The notes beneath the pieces were generated by a model. The model saw nothing but the letters and a program-made list of their open reading frames with translations, searched no databases and was not told the origin of the DNA. From Streptococcus minor DSM 17118 (GTDB lineage: Bacteria > Bacillota > Bacilli > Lactobacillales > Streptococcaceae), in NCBI RefSeq assembly GCF_000377005.1, contig NZ_AQYB01000032.1:1-64000 (forward strand): a stretch of DNA of 64,000 nt, read 5' to 3'. A program made the position numbers and the translations under genes. Within the stretch, counting starts at the first letter, position 1. Each line of letters begins with the position of its first letter. Shown here in pieces: positions 7,833-17,289 of the stretch.

Positions 7833-10800
7833 ATGAAAAAACATCGTTCTAATGATGAGAAGCAGCAACAGTACACGCTGAAAAAGCTCAGTGTTGGCCT
7901 ATTGTCTGTGGCGATCGGTGCAGTTGCGGTATTGGCTGGTCCGACCTATTTTGCTGAGGAAATCAATACGACTGTTGTTGCAGGTCTAGACCAAACAACT
8001 ATAGTTGAGGCAACCGTTCCTGCTACAACAGTAGAAACGAGTGCTAGCCAGGCGCCTTCTAAAGAAGCCCCTGCTTTGTCTCAGGTTCAAGCAGAAAATA
8101 CGGAAGTCCCTGCTGTTGCGGCCGGCTATTTTCGTCTTCATTTGAAAACACTACCGGCAGGGGACATTGCGAATCTTGGTCTGTGGATATGGGATGATGT
8201 GGAACAACCATCTGCCAATTGGCCAATGGGTGCTCTTTCTTTGAAAGATGCCCAAAAAGACGATTACGGCTACTACATTGACATCAAATTATCTGAAAAG
8301 CAGCAGAAAAAAATTTCTTGGCTAATCAACGATAAGGTGTCTGGGCAGAATTTGACTGGGGACAGAAATGTTGAACTTCTCGCTCCAGCAATGAATGAGG
8401 CTTGGGTGGATGAAGAGTTTAACAGCCACACTTATCCACCCCTTGAAAAAGGCCTTGTCCGTATCAACTACCAAAATGCAGATGATAAATACGATAACTT
8501 GACAGCCTGGCTCTTTGACGATGTGAAAGAACCATCAAAGGATTGGCCAAAAGGAGCTGCCAACAAAACAGGTATCGGACCATACGGTGCTTACTGGGAT
8601 GTACCTCTTAAAGATGCAGCAAAACTACTAGGATTTGTTCTATTGGATCAAAGCAAAACTGGGGATGATATGAAGATTCAACCAAATGACTATAAGTTTC
8701 AGGACTTAGAACATCATACACAGGTCTTTGTTCATGATAAGGATCCAAAAGTCTATAACAATCCTTACTATATTGACCAAGTAGTGCTGAAAGGAGCAGA
8801 GCAGACAGAAGAGACAGAAATCAAAGCAACCTTCTCCACCTTGGCTGGAGTTACTAAGGAAGAACTCCAAAAGGGGCTCACAGTCAAGGATAAGGATGGA
8901 CAAGAGGTCACCATCACAGACATGACACTGACTGATGGCAGTCCTGTCTTGACCATCACAGGTGATTTTAACCAGAGCAAGGGAATTTTGACCGTTTCCT
9001 ATGCAGGGATAGAGCAAAAGGTCCGCATGTCTTGGGAGTTGAAGGATAAACTGTTTGCCTATGATGGGGAGCTGGGAGCCAAGCTCAATGATGATGGCTC
9101 GCAAGTAGAGATGCATCTTTGGTCTCCAAGTGCTGATAGCATCAAGGTCATCGTTTACGATAAGGATGACCAAACTAAAGTGATGGGCACCGTGGACATG
9201 ACCAAGGAAGAAAGGGGAGTTTGGTCTGCAACACTAGATAACCAGTCTGGCCTAAACATTTCCAACTACACAGGCTATTATTACCACTACGAAATCACAC
9301 GCGACAATCAAAAAGTGTTGGTGTTAGACCCATACGCTAAATCCTTAGCAGAATGGGATAATAATATGGTTCAGGGAGACATCAAAACAGCCAAGGCTGC
9401 CTTTGTTAATCCGAGTAAACTTGGTCCACAGGATTTGGATTTTGCTAAAATTGAGAATTTCCAAGGCCGAGAAGATGCCATTATCTATGAAGCAAATGTT
9501 CGTGATTTTACCTCTGACAGCACCTTGGATGGCAAACTCAACAGTCGTTTTGGGACCTTCTCTGCCTTTGTGGAAAAACTGGACTACCTCAAGAGTTTGG
9601 GTGTGACCCATATACAGCTCATGCCGATTATGAGTTATTTCTATGTCAATGAGGCAGACCATACGCGCTCTATCGATTATTCTTCTAAGGACAATAATTA
9701 TAACTGGGGATATGATCCGCAAAACTATTTTTCACTTTCGGGCATGTACTCTGAAAATGCCAAGGATCCGGAGAAACGCATTGCTGAATTTAAGAATCTG
9801 GTCAATGAGATTCACAAGCGCGGTATGGGAGTCACATTAGACGTAGTCTATAATCATACTGCTAAGACCTATATTTTTGAAGATTTGGAGCCGAACTATT
9901 ACCACTTTATGAATGCGGACGGCACCCCTCGTGAAAGCTTTGGTGGTGGTCGTCTTGGAACAACACATGCCATGAGTCGCCGCGTACTGGTTGACTCGAT
10001 TAAGTATTTGACCAGTGAATTTAAGGTAGATGGCTTCCGCTTTGATATGATGGGAGACCATGATGCCCAAGCAATTGAGGAAGCCTTCAACGAAGCTAAG
10101 GCTATCAATCCCAATGTGATCATGATTGGGGAAGGCTGGAAGACCTACCATGGAGATGAGGCAAAGCCACAACAGCCTGCCGACCAAACCTGGATGAAAT
10201 TGACTGATACAGTCGGTGTGTTTTCTGATGACATCCGCAATTCTCTCAAATCAGGTTTTCCAGACGAAGGAGAAGCTGCCTTTATTACGGGTGGTGCCCG
10301 TGATATTGAGGCGCTTTTCAAGAATATCAAGGCTCAACCGGGTAACTTTGAGGCAGATTCACCGGGTGATGTGGTCCAATATATTGCTGCCCATGACAAT
10401 CTGACCTTGCATGATGTCATTGCGAAGTCTATCAACAAGGATCCAAAAGTGGCCGAAGAAGAGATTCATAAGCGTCTGCGCCTGGGCAATACCATGATTT
10501 TGACCGCTCAGGGGACCCCATTTATCCACTCCGGTCAAGAATACGGCCGAACCAAACAATTTCTCAATCCAGCTTACATTGGTAAGGTTGCTGAAAGTGC
10601 TGCTCCGTACAAGTCAACACTGATAGATGCGGTGACAGAATATCCTTATTTTATTCATGATTCCTATGATTCATCCGACGCCGTCAATCATTTTGATTGG
10701 GAAAAGGCAACCAATGAAGCTACCTATCCGATCAATGTTAAGACCCAGAAATATACAACAGGTCTTATCGCCCTGCGTCGGTCCACGGATGCCTTTAGAA

Positions 10801-11366
10801 AAACCAACAAGGCAGATATTGACCGCGATGTGACGCTTTTATCAGTGCCAAAAACTCAGACAGAATCTGCAGGAGTTGAAGAAAAAGATCTGTTTATTGC
10901 TTATCAAACAGCTGCTTCAAATGGCGATATCTATGCTGTCATTATCAATGCAGATACTAAGGTTCGTCAGCTCGACCTCTCCGCAGAACAAACCAAATGG
11001 GCTGATGCTCAGGTATTGGTAGATGCAGAGCGGGCTGGAACAGAGGCTATTGTAGATCCAAAAGGCCTCACCCTTACGGAAAATCAGCTAAGCGTAGAAC
11101 CATTGACAGCCCTGGTATTGAAAGTGGCGAAAAAAGAAAATCAACCAACTCCACAACCAACGACTACAACAACCAGTGAGCCAGGCACTGCAACGACCAC
11201 GCAAGCTTCTGAAACACCAACTACAAAGAGCCAGTCAGGCAAAAATAAATCGAAGCTACCGTCAACAGGTAACCAAACTTCCCCAATATTTATCATTGCT
11301 GGTGGAAGTATTCTGACGATTTTGCTGGCCTTTCTGGGAATCAAAGTCAGTAAAAAAGAAATCTAG
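7833..11366 (+). CDS. pulA: LPXTG-anchored pullulanase (GH13)
   Basis: A cell-surface debranching enzyme that hydrolyses alpha-1,6 links in glycogen, starch and pullulan. The 1177 residues show a YSIRK-like signal peptide (YTLKKLSVGLLS), two N-terminal CBM41-type modules (about 105-210 and 212-320, each with a W-[IL]-[WF]-DDV motif), a CBM48-like module (about 410-510), and a GH13 domain with the pullulanase marker YNWGYDP (623-629). The likely triad is Asp738 in FRFDMMGDHD, Glu767 in IGEGW and Asp855 in AAHDN. A Pro/Thr-rich wall linker leads to LPSTG at 1142-1146, a membrane helix and a basic tail, so sortase A anchors it. Start: CAGGAGG site 7 bases upstream. Streptococcal homologues (SpuA/PulA) also bind host glycogen. 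Confidence 0.95.
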   Translation: MKKHRSNDEKQQQYTLKKLSVGLLSVAIGAVAVLAGPTYFAEEINTTVVAGLDQTTIVEATVPATTVETSASQAPSKEAPALSQVQAENTEVPAVAAGYFRLHLKTLPAGDIANLGLWIWDDVEQPSANWPMGALSLKDAQKDDYGYYIDIKLSEKQQKKISWLINDKVSGQNLTGDRNVELLAPAMNEAWVDEEFNSHTYPPLEKGLVRINYQNADDKYDNLTAWLFDDVKEPSKDWPKGAANKTGIGPYGAYWDVPLKDAAKLLGFVLLDQSKTGDDMKIQPNDYKFQDLEHHTQVFVHDKDPKVYNNPYYIDQVVLKGAEQTEETEIKATFSTLAGVTKEELQKGLTVKDKDGQEVTITDMTLTDGSPVLTITGDFNQSKGILTVSYAGIEQKVRMSWELKDKLFAYDGELGAKLNDDGSQVEMHLWSPSADSIKVIVYDKDDQTKVMGTVDMTKEERGVWSATLDNQSGLNISNYTGYYYHYEITRDNQKVLVLDPYAKSLAEWDNNMVQGDIKTAKAAFVNPSKLGPQDLDFAKIENFQGREDAIIYEANVRDFTSDSTLDGKLNSRFGTFSAFVEKLDYLKSLGVTHIQLMPIMSYFYVNEADHTRSIDYSSKDNNYNWGYDPQNYFSLSGMYSENAKDPEKRIAEFKNLVNEIHKRGMGVTLDVVYNHTAKTYIFEDLEPNYYHFMNADGTPRESFGGGRLGTTHAMSRRVLVDSIKYLTSEFKVDGFRFDMMGDHDAQAIEEAFNEAKAINPNVIMIGEGWKTYHGDEAKPQQPADQTWMKLTDTVGVFSDDIRNSLKSGFPDEGEAAFITGGARDIEALFKNIKAQPGNFEADSPGDVVQYIAAHDNLTLHDVIAKSINKDPKVAEEEIHKRLRLGNTMILTAQGTPFIHSGQEYGRTKQFLNPAYIGKVAESAAPYKSTLIDAVTEYPYFIHDSYDSSDAVNHFDWEKATNEATYPINVKTQKYTTGLIALRRSTDAFRKTNKADIDRDVTLLSVPKTQTESAGVEEKDLFIAYQTAASNGDIYAVIINADTKVRQLDLSAEQTKWADAQVLVDAERAGTEAIVDPKGLTLTENQLSVEPLTALVLKVAKKENQPTPQPTTTTTSEPGTATTTQASETPTTKSQSGKNKSKLPSTGNQTSPIFIIAGGSILTILLAFLGIKVSKKEI

Positions 11367-11378
11367 GAAAGAGTGATT

Positions 11379-11789
11379 ATGATTAAACCCATTATGAAAG
11401 ATATCCTCTTTCTCCAACAACAATCGCAAGAGGCCAGTCAGGCAGACTTGTCCATCGGGAAAGATTTGCAGGACACCCTGCTAGCTCATCAGGACGCCTG
11501 CGTTGGTCTGGCGGCTAATATGATTGGGGTCCAAAAGCGGATTATCATTGTCAGTCTGGGTTTTGGTCACTTGGTCATGTATAACCCTGTCCTCATCAGC
11601 AAGGTTAAACCTTACCAAACAGTGGAGTCTTGCCTGTCCCTGATAGGTAGTCGTTCGACCACTCGATATGAAGAAATTGTGGTTCGATACCATAATCAGG
11701 ATTGGCAGGAGGTAACGATGTCCTTTACAGGCTTTACAGCTCAAATTGTTCAGCATGAATTGGATCACTTGGAAGGAATTCTTATCTAA
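11379..11789 (+). CDS. peptide-deformylase-like protein, altered motif I
   Basis: A 136-residue protein of the polypeptide deformylase family, which removes the formyl group from nascent N-termini. Motif III is intact (QHELDH, metal-binding His pair and catalytic Glu), as is the metal Cys in ESCLS. Motif I, normally GxGxAAxQ, reads CVGLAANM, so the conserved Gln is replaced by Met, and motif II has Ser for Gly. Related second deformylases of Gram-positive cocci have been reported as weak or inactive, so activity here is doubtful. ATG 11379 follows AGGAAAG by 8 bases; a GTG two codons earlier is less well placed. It starts 12 bases after pulA and may be read from the same promoter. Confidence 0.85.
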   Translation: MIKPIMKDILFLQQQSQEASQADLSIGKDLQDTLLAHQDACVGLAANMIGVQKRIIIVSLGFGHLVMYNPVLISKVKPYQTVESCLSLIGSRSTTRYEEIVVRYHNQDWQEVTMSFTGFTAQIVQHELDHLEGILI

Positions 11790-11792
11790 TAA

Positions 11793-11827
11793 TAAAAAAA
11801 AGCAAGGAAGTTCATTCCTTGCTTTTT
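11793..11827. terminator. bidirectional terminator
   Basis: AGCAAGGA (11801-11808) pairs with TCCTTGCT (11816-11823). An A run lies to the left and a T run to the right, so it serves both the deformylase-like gene and the convergent gntR gene. Confidence 0.82.
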
Positions 11828-12533
11828 ACCGTTTGGCGATGGAAAGAAAAGTGACCTTATCTGGTCGATAGCTGATACTACCGGTTTGAAACAGTTGGCC
11901 ATTAGTGAGATAGGTAGTGCTCTCTACCACGACGACCATGTCGTAGTCTCCTAAGTCCATCAGTCGTTTTTCTTCTTCATTGGCGTAACGGAAGGAAATC
12001 TCACGGCGAGAATGGGAAATCTTTAGTCCAAGTTTTTCTTCTAGATAACGATAAATGGAGCCTTCTGCGATTTCACGATTGAGAAAGGGGACAATACGAC
12101 GATCAAAATAGGATACTTCGTATTCCAAGCGTTCTCCATCAATGGTACGGACACGACCTACTCTGTAAAAATCTACTGTCTCATCTACTTCAAAGCTTGC
12201 CATTAGGTCAGCTTGACCTTGGACAATATAGAGATCTGTCAGTTCAGTTTCGATCTGATGGAGAGCTAGTCGATTCAATTCACTGGCGGTCTTGAGCTCG
12301 GATAAGTATTGCTTTTTTATATGGTGATGGTCCAAGACGATAGAGTTTCTCCCCTGACGTTTTTGGATGTAGCCATCCAATTCTAGCATAGACAGTGCCT
12401 TGCGAATGGTATCCTTGGAATAGGAGTAAATCCTCATCAATTCATTCTCAGTTGGAAGTTCATCCTGAGCTTTCCAGATATTTTGCTCGATTTTGTCTTT
12501 GATGTCAGTATAAACTTTTTTGTATTTACTCAT
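11826..12533 (-). CDS. GntR-family regulator (HutC/TreR-like)
   Basis: A 235-residue transcription regulator. Residues 1-70 form the GntR winged helix (TENELMRIYSYSKDTIRKALSMLELDGYI, given here as its key region near 27-56), and residues about 85-235 form a UTRA ligand domain, as in TreR and other HutC-group repressors that sense sugar phosphates. It is divergent from malQ, so it probably controls malQ, the EEP gene and the PTS gene. The intergenic region carries two direct TTACGTATAA repeats that could be its operator. It resembles trehalose repressors, but the neighbourhood points to maltose or maltodextrin. The family is certain; the effector is inferred. Confidence 0.87.
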   Translation of the reverse strand: MSKYKKVYTDIKDKIEQNIWKAQDELPTENELMRIYSYSKDTIRKALSMLELDGYIQKRQGRNSIVLDHHHIKKQYLSELKTASELNRLALHQIETELTDLYIVQGQADLMASFEVDETVDFYRVGRVRTIDGERLEYEVSYFDRRIVPFLNREIAEGSIYRYLEEKLGLKISHSRREISFRYANEEEKRLMDLGDYDMVVVVESTTYLTNGQLFQTGSISYRPDKVTFLSIAKR

Positions 12534-12644
12534 AAACCATACTTTCTAAAGGGATTTATATCTGCTTTAAGTCTACCATAAATGAGGATAAAAATATAGA
12601 AAATAATAGTAATCGTAGGTTGATAATCTCTTTTTGGAAAACTT

Positions 12645-12675
12645 TTACGTATAATGTTAAAATTATTACGTATAA
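12645..12675. promoter_or_regulatory. direct repeats, candidate GntR operator
   Basis: TTACGTATAA occurs at 12645-12654 and again at 12666-12675, exactly 21 bases apart (two helical turns), just upstream of the malQ -35. The core TACGTA is palindromic. The position between the divergent gntR and malQ genes suggests regulator binding on one face of the DNA. Confidence 0.5.
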
Positions 12676-12679
12676 ATAC

Positions 12680-12708
12680 TTGACAAGTGAAAACGTTTCC
12701 GTTACAAT
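12680..12708 (+). promoter_or_regulatory. malQ promoter with internal cre site
   Basis: A consensus -35 TTGACA (12680-12685) and -10 TACAAT (12703-12708) with a 17-base spacer. TGAAAACGTTTCCG at 12688-12701 resembles a CcpA cre site and fills the spacer, so bound CcpA would block polymerase directly. Confidence 0.8.
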
Positions 12709-12739
12709 ATCCTTATATCCTAAGAAAGGAAAGCGCTTT

Positions 12740-14254
12740 ATGACACAACGAAACAGCGGTGTACTGATGCATATCAGCTCTCTTCCAGGAAAATATGGAA
12801 TTGGAAGTTTTGGTCAGTCAGCCTATCATTTTGTCGATTTTTTAGTGGAAACTAAGCAGACTTACTGGCAAATTTTGCCACTGACAACAACTAGTTATGG
12901 AGACTCTCCCTACCAATCTTTTTCGGCTATTGCCGGAAATCCTCATCTCATTGATTTTGATCTCTTGATTGAGGAAGGCTTGTTGGAAGAGGCTGATGTA
13001 GCAGAGGTTGATTTCGGAGATAAGGAAGATTTGGTGGACTATGCTCTGATTTACCAGGTTCGCCGACCGATTTTGGAGAAGGCTGTTCAGCGGTTCTTGT
13101 CTAATGACCGGAACAAAGCCCTTTTGGCAGCTTTTGAAAAAGCCAATAGCACCTGGTTGAATGATTACGCTGAATTCATGGCTATCAAGGAAAAATTTGA
13201 TAATCGAGCCTTACAAGAATGGGAAGATAAGTCCGTTTTGGCTCGCAATGAAGAGGCTTTAGCAAAGTACCGTATTGAGTTGGCTGACCAGATTGACTAT
13301 TTCAAGGTTTGTCAATACTTTTTCTTTGGTCAATGGAAGGCTCTCAAAAACTATGCTAATGAGCACCATATCAAAATTATTGGTGACATGCCAATCTATG
13401 TATCCGCAGATAGCGTGGAGGTTTGGACGAAACCACAGCTTTTTAAACTAGATAGTGAGCGTAGACCAACCTTTGTTGCAGGAGTTCCGGCTGATCAATT
13501 TAGCGCGGACGGTCAGTTGTGGGGCAACCCTCTTTATGACTGGGAACAGCATGAGAAAACAGGTTTTAGTTGGTGGATTTACCGTATCCACGAAAGTTTC
13601 AAGTTGTATGATCTTCTTCGGATTGACCATTTTAAAGGCTTTTCAGACTATTGGCAGGTAGATGGGAAAGCTACTGTGGCAAAAGAGGGTACTTGGCAGC
13701 CTGGTCCAGGCTATAGCCTATTCAAGGCTGTTAAGGAGACGCTAGGAGATTTGCCAATTATTGCGGAGGATTTAGGTAATATTGATGCCAAGGCTAGAAA
13801 ATTGCTCAATGACTGCGGTTATCCAGGTATGAAAATTTTAGAATTTGGACTGAGTGATGTCACCGGTAAGAGTATTGATGCAGTTCACCGTTGTATTCCA
13901 AATTCTATCGCTTACATGGGCACGCATGATAATGAAGTGGTCAATGGTTGGTATCAAAATCTAAGTGTTGAGCAACAAGAGTATGTAGATGCCTACAGCA
14001 ATCGTAAACCGATTGAGCCAATCTATCAAGCTATGTTACGGGTTCTTTTTGGGACTGTGAGCAATACCGCTATTGCAAGCATGCAGGACATCCTGAATCT
14101 GGGAGCAGAGAGTCGTATGAATTTCCCATCCACTATCGGAGGCAACTGGCAGTGGCGCATGAAGGAAGAAGATTTGACTCAAGAACATAAAGATTTTCTA
14201 ACTCGCATTACCCTTTTGTACCAGCGTGGCAATGAGTTGAATGCCTCAGAATAG
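12740..14254 (+). CDS. malQ: 4-alpha-glucanotransferase (amylomaltase, GH77)
   Basis: MalQ transfers alpha-1,4-glucan segments between maltodextrins, releasing glucose and lengthening chains for phosphorylase. The 504 residues carry the GH77 catalytic set: Asp296 in RIDHFKG (nucleophile), Glu343 in IIAEDLG (acid/base) and Asp397 in MGTHDN. The start is ATG 12740, preceded by AAAGGA; a longer frame from 12620 runs back through the promoter and is rejected. It heads a three-gene set with the EEP hydrolase and the PTS gene, spaced by 13 and 10 bases. Control is by CcpA and probably by the divergent GntR protein. Confidence 0.95.
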   Translation: MTQRNSGVLMHISSLPGKYGIGSFGQSAYHFVDFLVETKQTYWQILPLTTTSYGDSPYQSFSAIAGNPHLIDFDLLIEEGLLEEADVAEVDFGDKEDLVDYALIYQVRRPILEKAVQRFLSNDRNKALLAAFEKANSTWLNDYAEFMAIKEKFDNRALQEWEDKSVLARNEEALAKYRIELADQIDYFKVCQYFFFGQWKALKNYANEHHIKIIGDMPIYVSADSVEVWTKPQLFKLDSERRPTFVAGVPADQFSADGQLWGNPLYDWEQHEKTGFSWWIYRIHESFKLYDLLRIDHFKGFSDYWQVDGKATVAKEGTWQPGPGYSLFKAVKETLGDLPIIAEDLGNIDAKARKLLNDCGYPGMKILEFGLSDVTGKSIDAVHRCIPNSIAYMGTHDNEVVNGWYQNLSVEQQEYVDAYSNRKPIEPIYQAMLRVLFGTVSNTAIASMQDILNLGAESRMNFPSTIGGNWQWRMKEEDLTQEHKDFLTRITLLYQRGNELNASE

Positions 14255-14267
14255 ACTGGAGAAAAAG

Positions 14268-15059
14268 ATGAAAGTACTTACCATCAATGTTCATGCCTGG
14301 TTGGAAGAAAGTCAAGAAAAAAAGATAGAAGAGTTAGCCAGAACAATTGCGGAAAAAGATTACGACTTGATTGCCCTCCAAGAAGTCAACCAGAGTATCA
14401 CAGCTCCTAATGTGAGTCGGGAGCTCAAAAGTGATAATTATGGACTTAAGGTTTTGGAGCATTTAGAGAGTTTAATAGGTCCGCAGTATTCTTACTTTTG
14501 GAGCAATTCGCATATTGGCTATGGTCGTTATGATGAAGGGATTGCAATCCTAACCAAACATCCTGTCTATGAGGTGGATACTTTTTATTGCAGTCGTCAT
14601 CAGACAGTTGACTCAATTTTATCGCGTAAGATTTTGGGTGTTACGATTTCTTACAAAGGTCAGTTGATTGACTGCTATTCTTGTCATATCAATCTACCAG
14701 ATAGTCCAGGTGAGGAACAATTGGAAAATGTAAAAGCGATTGTAAACCGGACGGACCATGGTCGCTTAAAACTATTGCTAGGTGATTTCAATATGGATGC
14801 TTTTTCAGATCAAGAAGCTTACGAGGCTATCAAAGGTCTGGGACTCTTTGATGGATTTGAATTGGCAGAGGAGAAAGATTCTGGTATTACGGTTGAAAAA
14901 GCCATTGATGGCTGGAGTGGTCATAGCCAAGAGAAACGTCTGGATTATATCTTTTTAAATCAGGAAAGGAGGGTTTTATCCAGTCAGGTTATTTTTAACG
15001 GAAGTAACAAGTCCCCTATCTCAGACCATTTTGGTGTGGAGATGTCATTAAAACTTTAG
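14268..15059 (+). CDS. endonuclease/exonuclease/phosphatase (EEP) family hydrolase
   Basis: A 263-residue protein of the DNase I / ExoIII / sphingomyelinase-like EEP fold. The metal and catalytic motifs are visible: LQEVNQ near 40-45, GDFNMD near 163-168, LDYIF near 225-229, and SDHFG near the C-terminus. No signal peptide is seen, so it should be cytoplasmic. It lies between malQ and the PTS transporter, which suggests a phosphodiester or sugar-phosphate substrate rather than DNA, but that is only a guess from context. ATG 14268 has GGAG six bases upstream; a start at 14241 inside malQ is less likely. Confidence 0.82.
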   Translation: MKVLTINVHAWLEESQEKKIEELARTIAEKDYDLIALQEVNQSITAPNVSRELKSDNYGLKVLEHLESLIGPQYSYFWSNSHIGYGRYDEGIAILTKHPVYEVDTFYCSRHQTVDSILSRKILGVTISYKGQLIDCYSCHINLPDSPGEEQLENVKAIVNRTDHGRLKLLLGDFNMDAFSDQEAYEAIKGLGLFDGFELAEEKDSGITVEKAIDGWSGHSQEKRLDYIFLNQERRVLSSQVIFNGSNKSPISDHFGVEMSLKL

Positions 15060-15069
15060 GAGAAATATC

Positions 15070-17238
15070 ATGAAAAAATTGTTGAGCTTCGAGTTTTGGC
15101 AAAAATTCGGAAAATGTTTGATGGTCGTCATTGCAGTTATGCCTGCGGCTGGTCTGATGGTTAGTATCGGAAACTCCATTCCTCTCATGAATCCTGATTC
15201 AGAACTTTTGGTTCGTATTGGGAACATTGTAGCCCAAATTGGTTGGGGGATTATCGGAAATCTTCATTTACTCTTTGCCTTAGCAATCGGTGGTAGCTGG
15301 GCTAAGGAACGTGCAGGAGGAGCCTTCTCAGCTGGTCTTGCCTTTATCTTGATGAACCTGATTACAGGAAACTTCTTTGGGGTTACTACTGCTATGCTGG
15401 CAGATCCTAAGGCGACCGTTAGCACTGTATTTGGCACTCAGATTCCAGTTTCTGGTTACTTTGTAAATATTCTAGGTCAGCCAGCCCTTAATATGGGTGT
15501 CTTCATCGGGATTATTGCTGGTTTTGTTGGAGCAACAGCCTTTAATAAATACTACAATTACCGCAAGTTGCCAGATGTTCTGACCTTCTTTAACGGGAAA
15601 CGATTTGTACCATTTGTGGTTATCTACCGTTCTGTCTTGGTGGCGCTGTGTTTGGCAGTATTCTGGCCGCTTGTTCAAACAGGTATCAATAGTTTTGGTA
15701 AATGGATTGCGACTTCACAAGATACTGCTCCGATTTTGGCACCGTTTGTCTATGGAACGCTTGAGCGTCTACTCTTGCCTTTTGGTCTTCACCATATGTT
15801 GACAATTCCGATGAACTACACCTCACTGGGAGGAACCTATGATATCTTGACTGGGGCTCAAGCAGGTAGCCAAGTATTTGGACAAGATCCACTATGGTTG
15901 GCTTGGATTACTGATTTGATTAATCTCAAAGATGCTGGGGATATGGGGCAGTATAACGACCTTCTAGTCAGCGTCACTCCAGCTCGTTTCAAGGTTGGTC
16001 AGATGATTGGTTCTTCTGGTATTCTCATGGGCTTGACCTATGCCATGTATCGCAATGTAGATGCAGATAAAAAACACAAATATAAAGGTATGTTTATCTC
16101 TTCTGCCCTTGCGGTCTTCTTGACAGGTGTTACCGAGCCAATCGAGTTTATGTTTATGTTTGCGGCGATGCCTCTTTATGTTGTTTATGCGTTTGTCCAA
16201 GGTGCAGCTTTTGCTATGGCAGATATTGTCAACCTACGGATGCATTCTTTTGGTAATATCGAATTTTTAACCCGTACTCCAATGGCCCTGAAAGCAGGTT
16301 TAGGTATGGACTTGCTCAACTTTGTTTGGGTAACAGCCTTCTTTGCGGTTGCTATGTACTTTATCGCTAATTTTATGATCAAAAAATTTAATCTGGCAAC
16401 AGCTGGGCGCAATGGCAACTATGATACTGATACAATTGATGCCTCTCCAGAAGGTGAGGCAGGAGTGGCGGATGCAAACTCTCAGGTAGTCAAAATTATC
16501 AATCTCCTTGGTGGTCGCGATAATATTGAAGATGTAGATGCATGTATGACCCGCCTGCGGATTAGTGTTAAAGATGTCAAGCAGGTTGGAACTGAAGCGG
16601 ATTGGAAAGCAGCAGGGGCGATGGGCTTGATTGTCAAGGATTCTGGAGTGCAAGCCGTTTACGGTCCGAAAGCCGATGTTCTAAAATCAGATATTCAAGA
16701 CTTATTGGAATCTGGAGTGGCTATTCCAACATCCACTTCCGTTTCGACAGATACAGTTAAGCAAGTAGTACAATTTAAAGGGATGATAGAAACTGTTCAG
16801 TCCGTAGCGGAAGGGAAAGCTTTGTCGATTACAGATGTCAAGGATCCGGTATTCGCTCAGAAAATGATGGGAGACGGCTATGCTGTTGAACCTTCTAACG
16901 GTAGCATTTATTCTCCAGTAACTGGGGTTGTAACCAGTGTCTTCCCAACCAAGCATGCAGTCGGTATTCTATCAGACAAGGGCCTGGAAGTTTTAGTCCA
17001 TGTTGGTTTAGATACGGTAGCTCTCAATGGTGCACCATTCTCAGCTAAGGTTGTAGATGGTCAGCATGTAACAGCTGGTGATTTACTCTTGGTCGCAGAC
17101 CTAGAAGCTATCCGTTCAGCAGGACGTGAAACCACAACCGTTGTTGCTTTTACCAATACAGCAGAACTCAAGTCAGTAGCTATTGAAAACCTCGGCCAAG
17201 TAAACAAAGATAGCCTGGTTGCAACAGTTGAATTGTAA
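15070..17238 (+). CDS. PTS EIICBA transporter, maltose/glucose type
   Basis: A 722-residue membrane permease that imports a sugar and phosphorylates it using HPr-P. Order: EIIC (about 1-430, around ten membrane segments, with the GVTEPIEFMF loop), EIIB (about 465-540, phospho-Cys492 in DACMTRLR), and EIIA (about 590-720, phospho-His644 in VHVGLDT). It belongs to the glucose/glucoside EIICBA family. The closest streptococcal members are the proteins called PtsG or MalT, shown in some species to move maltose. Co-location with malQ favours maltose. The ribosome site is AGGAG 8 bases upstream. Confidence 0.9.
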   Translation: MKKLLSFEFWQKFGKCLMVVIAVMPAAGLMVSIGNSIPLMNPDSELLVRIGNIVAQIGWGIIGNLHLLFALAIGGSWAKERAGGAFSAGLAFILMNLITGNFFGVTTAMLADPKATVSTVFGTQIPVSGYFVNILGQPALNMGVFIGIIAGFVGATAFNKYYNYRKLPDVLTFFNGKRFVPFVVIYRSVLVALCLAVFWPLVQTGINSFGKWIATSQDTAPILAPFVYGTLERLLLPFGLHHMLTIPMNYTSLGGTYDILTGAQAGSQVFGQDPLWLAWITDLINLKDAGDMGQYNDLLVSVTPARFKVGQMIGSSGILMGLTYAMYRNVDADKKHKYKGMFISSALAVFLTGVTEPIEFMFMFAAMPLYVVYAFVQGAAFAMADIVNLRMHSFGNIEFLTRTPMALKAGLGMDLLNFVWVTAFFAVAMYFIANFMIKKFNLATAGRNGNYDTDTIDASPEGEAGVADANSQVVKIINLLGGRDNIEDVDACMTRLRISVKDVKQVGTEADWKAAGAMGLIVKDSGVQAVYGPKADVLKSDIQDLLESGVAIPTSTSVSTDTVKQVVQFKGMIETVQSVAEGKALSITDVKDPVFAQKMMGDGYAVEPSNGSIYSPVTGVVTSVFPTKHAVGILSDKGLEVLVHVGLDTVALNGAPFSAKVVDGQHVTAGDLLLVADLEAIRSAGRETTTVVAFTNTAELKSVAIENLGQVNKDSLVATVEL

Positions 17239-17247
17239 AAATATTAG

Positions 17248-17288
17248 AAATGAAGAAAACTCGTTAAAGAGATTTTCTTCATTTTTTT
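17248..17288 (+). terminator. terminator of the malQ-EEP-PTS operon
   Basis: AAATGAAGAAAA (17248-17259) pairs with TTTTCTTCATTT (17273-17284), followed by T residues. Confidence 0.82.
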
Positions 17289-17289
17289 A

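Noticed and set aside
8706-9173. A 155-residue antisense frame inside pulA
   Set aside because: It lies fully within a well-supported gene, and its composition is that of a shadow frame.
12620-12739. Longer N-terminus for malQ
   Set aside because: It would run through the promoter and cre site, and MTQRNSG at 12740 has a ribosome site and fits the family start.
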